Assembly (NCBI GenBank): GCA_033220425.1
Contig: CM065648.1
Coordinates: 4,588,001-4,652,000, forward strand
Source of the DNA: Lepraria neglecta
Lineage: Eukaryota; Ascomycota; Lecanoromycetes; Lecanorales; Stereocaulaceae
Direction of reading: 5' to 3'
DNA length: 64,000 nt
Made by a program: the position numbers and the translations under genes. This document shows positions 24,785 to 35,000 of this stretch, piece after piece (positions within the stretch are counted from its first letter, which is position 1; every line of letters starts with the position of its first letter). A model generated the notes under the pieces. The model was not told where the DNA came from, made no database searches, and saw only the letters and a list, made by a program, of their open reading frames with translations.

Positions 24785-26185
24785 CTATACATGCGGCACA
24801 AAATTCGACCAATTAGCACTCTCAAAAGCCGTCTTCGGCAGTGCTCTCAAGCTAACAAACCCCTCAACAGTAATATAACTCCTCGCAAGACCATAGATCA
24901 GAAACACAGGCAAATGAAGCAAAACAGCTATCCACCTCGGTAACAAGCTCGCAGCCCCTAAAATAGTAGTCGCCTCGTGATTATCGAATAAAGCTTTTTG
25001 CCGGTCTGCCCGCCATCACTGTTCCAGGTGCTATGGCATTGAGGTAGAATATCAATGAGCCTAACGGTATCAAGCTGGACGTCCGCCAGAGAATTCGCTC
25101 TGTTGGGGACGGGAAGCTGAAATGCCAGCCAGCTAGAAGGATGCTGAAATACGCTAGGGTGAACAGGTGAGCGTACACTATATCCGCTATTTTGATTCCG
25201 CGCGAGGCGTAGTTTTGCTGTTTCCGAACGTCTTGATGGGTAACACCCCTTGAGTAGAACCCCAATGAAACACGGCTCTTACTCCAAACCAAAACGGAGC
25301 AAGAAGGCTCGATCGGCTCGTCGGCGGTCTTACAAAGTCCAATGGCGTTTCAGAGTAGCGTTCGCAGATTCGATCACCGGCTTTGACAAGTATTTCTTCG
25401 AGTTTTGCTGTACTCCGCAGCGTGATCGGAGTGTCGATGTCTAGCGGCTTGTGCCTGAGGAAGAAGAACGAATTCAATGTGCAGAATACGAATGCCAGCG
25501 TTGATAGCTCGAATGTCGAGAGGGCAAGGTGCTGCGCGCAGCGGCCAAAAGCCTGAATGGCAAACCATGCTATCAGCACGTGAGTTAGAAAGCGCGCAAA
25601 GCCATCGGCTTTGTTTTTGTCCCAAATAGCTATTTCTTTGACGTCGGGGTATTTCAAATGGTCGTTCTTGACTAGGTATACTGTCTGCTGGCCATCGATT
25701 GGAAACGGCGTAAATTTTGGGCAGTCAAGCAGTGGTCCTCCCATGTCGGCGTAGAAGGTGTGCCGCATAGTCCATGGAGAGTTTTTGATGCGGGAAAGAT
25801 TTGATCGTATCCGCGAGAAGTTCTCTGGCGGCTTGGACGATTGCAGGGCCAACTCCCACTCGTTTTGTAGATTGGCGAAGTCTTCGACCGATTGGCAGGC
25901 CGATTTCCACCGCTCAGCAGCGATCCCTGTAAGCACTTCTGGGAAGAATAGGACGTATGCCATCCACCGCGTTTTGTTTTTAAGAAAATCCAGTCGGATC
26001 TCTTTCTGTGGTGGTATGTTCAGAAACAACACCGACCATGCACATAGAAATATGGTGAGCGCGCAGCTCTGGAGTATATCGATAGTGCCACGACAATTTG
26101 GTTGAGGAATCCAACCAGGTGCCAACTCGGACAGCATCGTGTCTGCTATGGAATTGAATGAAGCTCTGGATTTGAGGGGGCTCAC
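24785..26185 (-). pseudogene. Multi-TM fungal membrane protein gene with two frameshifts
   Basis: The first frame runs from ATG 26185 for about 330 codons (GTIDILQSCALTIFLCAWSV, later ILAPFWFG-like sequence) and ends after NSKTTPRAESK. The coding sense continues in another frame as GIKIADIVYAHLFTLAYFSI. This is explained by an extra GC in a CGCGCG run near 25198-25205. A second jump occurs in an A5 run (T5 on +, 24995-24999), after which the frame reads LFDNHEATTILGAASLLPRW to PHV and stops at 24785. The family (large Pezizomycotina membrane proteins of unknown role) was recognised from memory only. Introns do not explain the jumps well. It overlaps the stop of the upstream pseudogene by a few bases. 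Confidence 0.65.
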
Positions 26186-27007
26186 TGCTTGGAATCGCTG
26201 AACCTTTGAATGGGAACACTGGCCCCAGGAATGTCTGTCAACCGACCTGTCACAATAGCCCCTTGATGCTTCGAGTATAGAACCCCGTCAACATAATCAA
26301 GGTTTGGATCCGCAGTCACTTCTTCAATCTTCTTTATTGCTTCCGTCATGCTCGACACGGGATGGTATGTTGTCTCGACGTACTTCTTAGCCTCTCTGAG
26401 TTGCAGCTCCACCAAGGTGGTCACGCCCATAGTTCCGCATGCACCCGCTGCCCCATGAAACAGGTCAGACTTTTCTTTCTCCGGGCACGTAACAACATCA
26501 CCGTTGGCAAGGACCATCTCCACAGAATTGAATGTACGGTTGAAGAATCCATGCTTGAAGCGAGCTACTCTCGTCAGACGTTCCTGCGTATCCTCCACCA
26601 ACAGTGATACCTGGGAACTCCATCACCACAGATGGAACTAGGCCATATTTCAAGGTCTCTTCCACCAAACGGTCCATGGGCACATTAGGCTCTACCGTCG
26701 CGGTTTTTCTTTCCATATCGACCTTGAGGACATGTGAAAGGCTGCTGCTATCGACCATTCGGTTTCCTTTGGCCGCATGGCGCGTGCTATTGGTCGATCC
26801 GTGAAATATACGGAACTTCTCCTTCCGTTCGTAGAAGCGTCGTACACTGGCGGAGATGCCATCAACGGCCCTGCTGTGGTCTTCTGTCGAGAACCGCCCC
26901 GTATAAAAGGCGATTGGCGTGGCCTGACAAGGTCGCCATGCTCCGAAGCTCGATGACCCTGCTGAGAAGCGCATCTTGGCAGCGCGCAATGTCTTGTATG
27001 TTATCAT
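26182..27007 (-). pseudogene. DHCR24-like FAD-binding oxidoreductase, frameshifted and truncated
   Basis: The N-terminal part (from ATG 27007) contains FRIFHGSTNSTRHA, ATVEPNVPMDRLVEETLKYG and PSVVMEFPGITVGGGYAGTS, the FAD-binding PCMH fold of Delta24-sterol reductase relatives. At about 26558-26562 one extra base shifts the frame. The next frame continues perfectly as RFKHGFFNRTFNSVEMVLAN with LFHGAAGACGTMGVTTLVEL. The protein then stops at 26182 after IQRFSDSKQ, roughly half the usual ~500-residue length, so the C-terminal substrate domain is missing. It is a non-functional remnant unless the sequence is wrong. Confidence 0.75.
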
Positions 27008-27333
27008 GAGTAAGACATGCGAGGCAGGTAGAGGAGAGAGTATGATTCCGTCTCAACTGAGAGGGCTCGGCTCACTTGCCTTTTGCGGTCGGCCCTAGCC
27101 CTAATCGAAGTCTTGCTTGCATCTGACTTTGGGGCTGTCGGAGTTTGTGTTCTCCGGGGTACATCTGTAAACATGCCAAGAGAGTTTAACAGACGAAACC
27201 TTGTCCTCTAATGAGGGAGTTCTCTTATCAACAACTTTTAAAGCGCCCTGAGGAAGCTCCTCCAAACTTTCCAACTATAATTTTCTGCAACTCAACCTTG
27301 GTACATGGTACTCATATATCGACAAATTGTTAT

Positions 27334-28701
27334 ATGTCTAAGGTCTGCCACCAAAGGATGATTGGTTTCTCAAGATGTTCCGTATTTAGGTATCCCGTTG
27401 AAACTGCCATAAAAACGGCGGGATATCGCGGAGTATCATCCTCCTGTCGCTTGCGAGCCAAAGACATCAAGAGGGTGCCAGTTGCAACTTATGGAGAAAC
27501 GAAAGGGGCGGGTACCACCGGAGCTCAAAGAACGACACTTGCTGTCGATGGGTCTAAGTCGGCATCAAAACCACCTCTCAGCGAGGATATTGGACGGCAA
27601 GCTGTGGCTTTTGACTATGGCGTAGTGCAGAAGATGACGCCTACCTTGAAAAGCTTCATGCTTGAGGGCAAGGTGGCCGTAGTTACAGGGTGAGCTCCAC
27701 ATGAGTTAAATTGCATGCATGTCCCGAAGCTGTGTGGCGTGTTCTATCTAGGTGCAATTCTTGACTACTTTTTCGCTTCAAATATTTACAAAGTCTAGCG
27801 AGTCACTCTTACTCAGCGATTACCTGTTTGTTATTAAATTCATACATGCTAATATGTGGGAGAGGCGCTCGAGGATTAGGATGGAATATGTCCCAAGCAT
27901 TAGCAGAAGCCGGGGCCAAAGCCATCGCCCTACTCGACGTGAAGCAAGAACTCGGTGATCAAACAGCAGCAGAGCTACATGAAACCACCGGCATACCAGT
28001 CCAATTCTACAAAGTGGACGTCCGAGACGCCAAAGCAATATCAGACGTGGTAGCCGATATTAGCGAAGCCTTGGGGTCGCCGGACATTGTGATAAACTCA
28101 GCTGGTGTCGTAGAGTAAGCCTACTGCAATTCTCAACTTTTCGGATATCCAGGCTCATCCGGGGTACTCAGCTCGAACATCAAAGCCGAAAACTACGACG
28201 ACACCATGTTCCGCAACCTTATAGACATTAACCTCACAGGTTCCTTCCTCGTCTCCCAAGCTTGCGCTCGCCACATGATCTCCCAGAAGACTGGCGGCTC
28301 CATCATATTCCTCGCCTCCATCGCCGGTTCTCGAGTCCTCCATCCCCAGCAACAGTGTGCCTACAACGCGTCGAAAGCGGCTGTGACACATCTGGCCAAG
28401 TCACTGGCAGCAGAGTGGGCTCAGCATAGCATTCGCGTTAACACGATTGCACCAGGGTACATGGACACGGCACTGAACAGAGAGGCACTACTGGAAGGGC
28501 AGAAGAGTCATTGGGCTGCGATGACACCGATGGGGAGGTTGGGACAACCAGATGAGTTGAACGGTTTGGCTGTATTTCTGGCAAGCGATGCTTCGAAGTT
28601 TGTGACGGGTGCTCACATTCTTGCCGATGTAAGTGAATCTCCCGAGTGTATTAGAGACTTGCGATTGATTTTAGATACAGGGTGGATACGCTGTGTACTA
28701 G
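27334..28701 (+). CDS. Short-chain dehydrogenase/reductase (SDR), possibly mitochondrial
   Basis: Four exons, 27334-27689, 27863-28114, 28172-28628 and 28681-28701, encode 361 aa (353 from ATG 27358). The N terminus is basic and Ser-rich, like a mitochondrial presequence. The Rossmann motif is VVTGGARGLGWNM and is split by intron 1 (173 nt). Then follow VINSAGVV, SIIFLASIAGSR and the active-site YNASKAAVTHLAKSLAAEWA. The C terminus is GGYAVY, encoded by a 21-nt last exon. It resembles polyol/sorbose-type SDRs (for example arabinitol dehydrogenases); the substrate is inferred weakly. Confidence 0.85.
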
Positions 28702-28811
28702 ATCTAACAGCCTGCGTTCATGTACAGTCGAGAGCCATCAATGACAGAGCCATAGGTATTTTCTAATATGCTCGCTTTTCTTCATCCATAACGCCCCTTA
28801 CGCGGATTCTA

Positions 28812-29108
28812 CTACGGCATAATCCTTATTTCGGGAATGAAAACAAAATATCCAGCCAGCCAAATGACAACAAGTACCACACAGAATAGAACTTTCAGTA
28901 AGGTAGAATCTAGTGCCGAGGCGGTGCTCGATTGTGCACTGTTTTCGGCGAAGGTGTGATAATTGTGAATGGTCGTGTGTAGAGTGGTAATGTGATCAGC
29001 GTTTTGAAGAGCAGGGTCGTCGGCTGGGTTGTGCGGTGGTAGGTCAGCTGGAGCGTGGGGTGGTGGATCGGCTGCTGGAGCGTGGTGGTGGCTTGTTGCA
29101 TCGGCCAT
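28812..29108 (-). CDS. Small tail-anchored protein, hypothetical
   Basis: A 98-codon single-exon ORF. The N-terminal half is Ala/Pro/His/Asp-rich with repeating HAPAD/HNPAD units. The C terminus holds one hydrophobic segment (about residues 69-91, VLFCVVLVVIWLAGYFVFIP), followed by a few residues, as in tail-anchored proteins. It has no recognised family. It is kept because the segment is well formed and no other gene competes here. Confidence 0.42.
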   Translation of the reverse strand: MADATSHHHAPAADPPPHAPADLPPHNPADDPALQNADHITTLHTTIHNYHTFAENSAQSSTASALDSTLLKVLFCVVLVVIWLAGYFVFIPEIRIMP

Positions 29109-29820
29109 TGAGGAAGTTGGATGGCTATGCAGAGCTGATCAGACCCGAAGACGGATTCGTATCATGTGCCGTTTGCGTTCGTCATGTTGAGTTTCGAAAG
29201 AGAGGAGGTCGGAATTTGGATGTCTGGATCGAACACTTAGTTTTAATCAGTAGCAAAAAGTCATCTTCCTTGAAACCTGCAGTGACTGCAGTGACAGCAG
29301 CGGCGAAAGATGGGAGTTATTGCAAAAGAGAAAGTGAGAAGCTTGATCAAGTCAAATATGGTGGGGTGAGTCAATGTGGCTGAGACTACTGAATGCTGCG
29401 CCCAGGTTACATCCTTCGCAGGATTCAGGACTCCCTTTGCAGGCCAGCTTGGTTGTACACAAAACCTGAAACGCGGCATACTAACACTCACAATCCTCCT
29501 TTATGCAGTCAGCACATCCACGTACTTCAATTAAGTAGAAGAAAGGGCATTGAACAGTTCGTGATCCATAGATGATTGAGATGGTCGTTAGATACAGTGG
29601 TCCTTTCGGTGACTTTCTTGGATTCTAGGTAAGCCCAAATGGCTATCTACGTACTGACAATCAAGCATGACAGCTCCTTATAACATCCCAATGAAAATCC
29701 AATCCTAACTCCGTCGCTTGCTAGTCGCGTGAAGCATTGAGTGCGCATCACTGGTGGTCTTCGTGGGTATAGTCAAGCTTATACTGCTTCAACGTAATTG
29801 CTACTCCACGTCAGCCTGCT
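29109..29820. other. Intergenic region
   Basis: About 710 bp with no credible ORF or RNA gene. It probably holds the promoter of the small ORF and the 3'UTR of the Ysc84-like gene. Confidence 0.4.
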
Positions 29821-31126
29821 TTATTTCGGTTGAAAAATAAACATCTCCACATACCTAGGAAATATTCCAGTCCGATCACCTATTTTGCCAGTCCACCAGT
29901 CAGACGCATTGTCCGTCCTCTTCGTAATCGTAATGATCTCACCCTTCTTGAAGCCCAAGTCACCCGGCTGATCGGCGTCGAAAGTGAATAGAGCAATAGC
30001 CTGGTCTCTGCCAACGGAGGCTGAGGGACTTTTTGGAGTGAATTTGGGCTTCGGTGCTGTCGGTCTGTTGGGCTTGGGTGAATTGCTGAAGGAGTAGTCC
30101 TCTCCTATTGTGTTCGTACGGCTTCGACCAGCACTGTTTGGTTCGCGATCGTAGACGTCGTCATTCCAGGTAGAAGCTCGCCTTGGTGCGTCGTGGTATT
30201 CGTAGTCGTTTGCTTGCGCCGTGGATCCTGTGCGGTTTGTACGTACACCCTCGTTGTAGCCTGCGCCTTGTCGGCCTTCCCAGACCACATTGTCGTGGCT
30301 GTCATCGTAGATGGGGATATCGTTGTACATGGCATCGGAGGCAGACGGTGTGATGCCTGCGAAGACTCGCGAGTTTAGGACACGCATAAGGGGTTCTGCA
30401 GCTGGTGGTGGGCGAACGCCACCCTCAAGAAGCTGTTTTGCTGTGATTCGACTGTTGTATAGCTTCTCATTCGCATCGCGCCGTTCGATCAGAATGCTTC
30501 CCTCCAGACTGACACCTGCAAAGAGACCTTTTGTCTTCGAATATGAGAATACCCCTGCCACGCCCTTCAAGCTAGCTGCTCCAGCAGCCTCTGCATTGCG
30601 CCCCACTGGTCCTGCAGCAATCGATACATTGCCTCCGAGTGTTAATGAGCCCTTCTGTGAGAATGTGCGCACGGCGGCCGCATCATTGAGGATGAAGACG
30701 AAGTCTGTGAGCTCGAATCCTATTTGCCCACCGAAGCCTCCGCCACCCGTTGCAATGGCTGAGGGCGCTGACCAGGTTCCATCGGAGAGGCGAGCGATGA
30801 CGATTCCGGAGCCGAATCGACCTGAGCCTAGGAAGCCAGCTTTGAGGACTGTGATGATTGCAAGACCCTAGTAAACAGCATCAGTCCTAGCTCCAAACGC
30901 ATGACTGTCCAGTTTTCCCTACCTTTGCATTGGCTAATATCTGAGGTGGTATAACCTTGTCTGGGCCGAAAGCTTGCCGTGGGTCTACGAAGGAGGCGAG
31001 GACCTGTTCAATCCAGAGTCAGTGGGGATTGCCTTGCTGAAGCTGATCGGGGAAGCTCACCTTGCCAGCTTTCTTGCATTCACTAGCTACGGAGGTAGGA
31101 AATGGATTGTTAATTCCAAAGGGCAT
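29821..31126 (-). CDS. YSC84: Ysc84/Lsb3-like actin-binding SH3 protein
   Basis: Three exons, 31126-31061, 31003-30923 and 30867-29821, encode 397 aa. The N-terminal SYLF/Ysc84 domain begins MPFGINNPFPTSVASECKKA and includes VIPPQILANAKGLAIITVLK, GGGGFGGQIGFELTDFVFIL and SLTLGGNVSIAAGPVGRNAE. A disordered Ser/Pro/Asn linker follows. The C-terminal ~60 residues are an SH3 domain (ALFTFDADQPGDLGFKKGEI, then WWTGKIGDRTGIFPRYVE). Established role of the family: actin bundling and lipid binding at endocytic patches. Confidence 0.93.
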
Positions 31127-31883
31127 TTTCTCTGTAAGACCAGTAACTTTGGAGGTAGCGAAGGTCTTTTAGGACGTGGAGAGAGAGTATGTAGGTTTAG
31201 TAATATAGATCTACTCTTGCTCCGCCATCGGGTCCGCGTGGAAGTCAGCTGTTGCCAAGAAATGAAGCGGGATGACGGCATGTAATTTACTCAAGCTGTT
31301 GTTTATTTCTCCACTCCTCTTCAATTCGACCTCCACAGCCTAGACGACGAGCCGAGTTTCAAACAAACAACAATCTTGAGTTGCCAGGCAATTTCTGGCA
31401 TCTAAAGATATGACACCCAATTGCTTCAACATTCTGAAATTATCGGCAATGAACATGGGGTTCTCCAGGCCAGAGAAGTTATTGAAAGACCCAGTTCCAT
31501 GGCTGTTGGGTGCCCGTCCACATTGAGCTGAACGAAAAAAAAGCATTTCCATCTCTCCATCCGTAGTTATTTTGCATCTCAGTTTGCGCATTGCATCAGC
31601 ATATCGAGGAATCTCCTCTGGTGCATATCACTTTCTAGCCGACGTGATACGACGCTTGGGCGCAAGTCTTCTTCTAGACCTGAAATACACGTTTAATGTT
31701 AATATGGAAGTTTTGTTCTCATACACTCTGATCCGTTTTCTCATATTCGGGTGCAAATTGTGGATACCGAATAGCGCAAGAAAGACACATTGCAATCCGA
31801 AGAGAACTACGAAATCGTTATGTTACAATGGACAAGATATCACAAAGTTGACACTCCCTCAAGGTGCCCAACTTCCTGTATTT
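31127..31883. other. Intergenic region
   Basis: About 760 bp upstream of the Ysc84-like gene and downstream of the GRGGxGN-motif gene. Nothing recognisable beyond the promoter expected for the former. Confidence 0.4.
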
Positions 31884-32318
31884 TTACTTCGAGTCATCCA
31901 CCACCTCTTCTGTTGTCGTTTTCTTTTGGAACATTCCAGCCATCGAACCAAAGACACTGCTTCTCCTCCTCTGCCGTCCGTTCTCGTCAACCGTTATCTC
32001 GACAACCTTGTTTTCAGAAGGTCTGCCTGCTCGATCTCAGTAACAGCGCGTCTTCATCGGATGATTTTGCTTACGCAAGTTTCCTCTACCACCTATACCA
32101 TAACTCGTGTAGCGCTCGAGGATCGTCTTGGAGGGCACTGATGATTCGCCTGGTGATGACATCGCGCCTAACGGTTGCTGGGACCCGTGGGAGTAGTGAC
32201 TTATGGGAGAAAGCTTGGTCAGTTCAGGTTCTTCGTTCGAATCTCTGCGCGCCGGAGGTTGTTCAAATTGCTCGGGGGTTGAAGGTGACGTCGAAATTCT
32301 GGCGGGCCATAGCCTCAT
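31884..32318 (-). CDS. Small fungal protein with GRGGxGN-like motif (DUF3602-like)
   Basis: Two exons, 32318-32075 and 32026-31884, encode 128 aa. The donor (GTAAGC) follows GIGGRGNLR. Splicing yields GNLRRPSENKVVEITVDENG and a basic/Ser tail RQRRRSSVFGSMAGMFQKK, typical of DUF3602/Par32-like fungal proteins linked to TORC1 signalling in yeast. Only one motif copy is present. The start at 32318 is the first ATG after an in-frame stop; an upstream exon cannot be excluded. Confidence 0.55.
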
Positions 32319-32817
32319 ATACTGGACTTGCCCACGGACCCACTAGGTCGTATTCACTAATGGAAATGGGATCTCCGAGCGCCACGGTGGTGTTTGCGCT
32401 CTCCCTGTGATAAGAGATCGCATGGGTATTGGCAGATTTCCATCTGCACCCCAGATTATTTTTTCGAGATAACGCCAAGCGGGGTAACGATCAACGGGAG
32501 CGCACTCCAGCCTCTACCTAACGAGTCACACGATGAGTCTCTGGTACCTCGATAAGGATTCAATTGCTGATAGGTTATACGCTGCCTCAGGAGACAGTGT
32601 TGCTCCTGAAGCTCTATGTCTAGTCTTTCATCTATCAGTCCATGATCTATCTGTTAGGATTCTGGCCCGTAACACGGAAATCCTATGCTCTAGAACAGCC
32701 TTTTCCATTTAGCCATCGATTCTCAGAAGGCGCCAATCCAGTCCCTGTCGTCCTTCGCGTTGCCTCTTCTCTATCACACCGTAAGAAAGGCTGTCAATAC
32801 TAACGTCCACATTTTCT
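32319..32817. other. Intergenic region
   Basis: About 500 bp. A minus-strand ORF (32263-32478) overlapping the start of the DUF3602-like gene in another frame has no support. No other feature was seen. Confidence 0.4.
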
Positions 32818-33753
32818 TCACACCTTGGCTTGTATGGGATGGTATCCACCTTCCTCCCAGGTCTTTGTAGCAGTCTCTCGCAGCTCCATTTGCTCTGTCC
32901 TCGTCAATGGCTTTTCGGTTCCTCGTCTCGCCTCCCGCGAAATCTCCGTCTCTACTATAGTTGCGTTGTCGCCATCTTCGTCAGCGAACAGGTAGGACCG
33001 GCATTCGACGTTCATCCAGCCGGTGCCTGTTCAGAATCCATTAGCCTGACCGTCTCTAGGAATACCCTCTGATGGCACATACCTAGCGCGTCTTTATAAT
33101 CCGTCCAATCCTCGGTGAAATAGTGCAAAAATCCTCCATGTGTCACCAGTACAATCTCCTTCTCCGGCCTAGCCTTCAACCATTGTCTCGCCTCCCTTGC
33201 TCTCTTCTCTAGAGCGCTAGCAGTCGGCGCCCATCTCCCGGCCTTATTGTTCCAACCTTCAGGCACGCGGCTCAAGTCGACTGGCTTGCCCTTCATCTCC
33301 TCTTTCAGTACCGTGATATCGGTGCCGGTGTCACAGGGAACGTCTGCCGTCTCTTGCGCTTCGGGAAGGGCTATAATCGGCACGCCGCGCTCTATCACGG
33401 GCGTGAAGCCGTGAAGAGTAGTAAAGATGGTTCGACGAAGGGGTGATGCGACGAGGAGGTCGACGGACTTGTGGTGGGGAAAGTTCTGGGCGAGGTGTCT
33501 GCATTGCTCTTCGCCAAAAGGTGTCAAGGATGGGTCCTACATATTTCGGAGTCAGCATTACCTTTTGAAAGGAAGTCTGAGCCGAAAGAGAGGTTTCGGG
33601 ATTACTCCTGAGACTTCTTTCATAGCTGATGACCTTCGGTACGAATGGAAGGGAAAGTGCTCCGGAAAGTGCACTTACAGGCATGCTGTGGTTAGCCACA
33701 CTGAGATTGTGATACCCCTGGGCATGTCTGACGCAGTGGATTATAGGTGCCAT
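32818..33753 (-). CDS. Phosphoglycerate-mutase-family (histidine phosphatase) protein
   Basis: Three exons, 33753-33679, 33536-33083 and 33026-32818, encode 245 aa. The catalytic motif CVRHAQGYHNLS (RHG-type, phosphorylated His) lies at the N terminus. Then come LLVASPLRRTIFTTLHGF and the second-His strand IVLVTHGGFLHYFTEDW. It is closest in type to yeast Pmu1/Ydr051c-like broad-specificity phosphatases. Intron 1 is 142 nt. Confidence 0.9.
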
Positions 33754-35000
33754 GGTGAAGGATGCAACCGATTCTGGCTATCTCGCAAGTATCTGGTGAA
33801 GGATCGTTGGGGTCGAGAAGACCTGTCTGATTTATCCAGAGAAAGGAGTGAGGTGTATTCAAAGAATGTATTCAGAAGAAATTACGCAGGTAGAACAAAG
33901 GAAATGCGACTCCACGCCCCACTAAGCCATTCGTCATTCGTGGAGAATTTCTGCCTTCCGGCGGAGCTTAGAAGCAGTCCTCGGCATACCTTCCACTGCT
34001 CGGAACACTTGCCAAGATCCGTCTTGCATCGCCTGAAGATTTCTGCACAACCTCCTCTGAAATCTTGTACAGCCTGACCGAGATTCCCGCGGCTAATGCA
34101 TATGAAGTGAAGCTGCTGATGCAATAGAGGGAGTTCTGTGAACTGTTGACAATACTCCTGATACATCAGCTGAGGTGCTTTCCATCGCCAATTTGTCCAA
34201 GCAACCAAGACTTCCGCTCTGGGCGAGGAGCGTGTACAAGGGCCTTGGCGTCTTGGATTCAGCTTGGACTCCATGTCGCAAGGCTCACAGCCCCGAAGAT
34301 AGCTCTTCTTCTACATGGAGTGCATGCGGATTAAGGCTTTAGCAGGAAGAATCCATCTATGAAGCACAGACACTTCAAGCAGTGCAAGATTGCAATACGA
34401 AGAGAATTGAGCAATAACCCATTCTGTCCAAAGGGTGGGCGGAGTAAATAGAGGTTGGTGGTGGCGACGACAGCGAGGTCACTCGTCGGCGAAGCTGAAC
34501 CTTTTTCTGCATTTCCAAGTCTTGCAACATCAAGCGAAAGGCATGGATCAAGGATCTTCAACAGATCTCAGGTCGCTCAGCCCTTTCGTGTTGTCAACCC
34601 CCACCTCTCCTTAGTACACACAGCTGTTTGTGTCATTGGACACTAGCCAAGGGGCGTGATCGGCCTAGACCGACGTCGATAACCCTAACCATAAAGACTA
34701 AATGTTGCTTGTCTCCTTTGAGCATCCAAGCCACGCTCTCTCTTGAGACAAGCTGGCTTCTCCCCTCTCACCGTAATTTGGCGCTCTTGGTCTAGTATCC
34801 CTCCTTGTCGGCGTTTTCCATGTTCTCGGACCTCTAAGCCTCAAGTCTTATCACCCCAGCCCGCATCTCCTCATTTATTTAGATCACACCCACCCCGTAG
34901 TTTAGAAAGATGTCTTGCAAGTATTGGTATTTTTGCACCAGGCCGATTGACCACCTACTTGGGTATATATATGTTGGTGATTTGAAGGCAGGGTGAAATT
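33754..35000. other. Intergenic region, no gene recognised
   Basis: 1.25 kb between divergent genes. ORFs at 33882-34274 (-) and 34743-34985 (+) show no motif or splice logic. The promoter of the DUF3433 gene is expected at the right end. Confidence 0.4.

Noticed and set aside
31790-32410. 206-aa plus-strand ORF
   Set aside because: It lies opposite the two-exon GRGGxGN-motif gene, whose splice logic and protein sense are better.
33882-34274. 130-aa minus-strand ORF
   Set aside because: Cys/Arg-rich translation without a recognisable domain; no supporting splice sites.
34680-34700. CCCTAACC as a telomere-like repeat
   Set aside because: Only one unit and part of another; chance occurrence.
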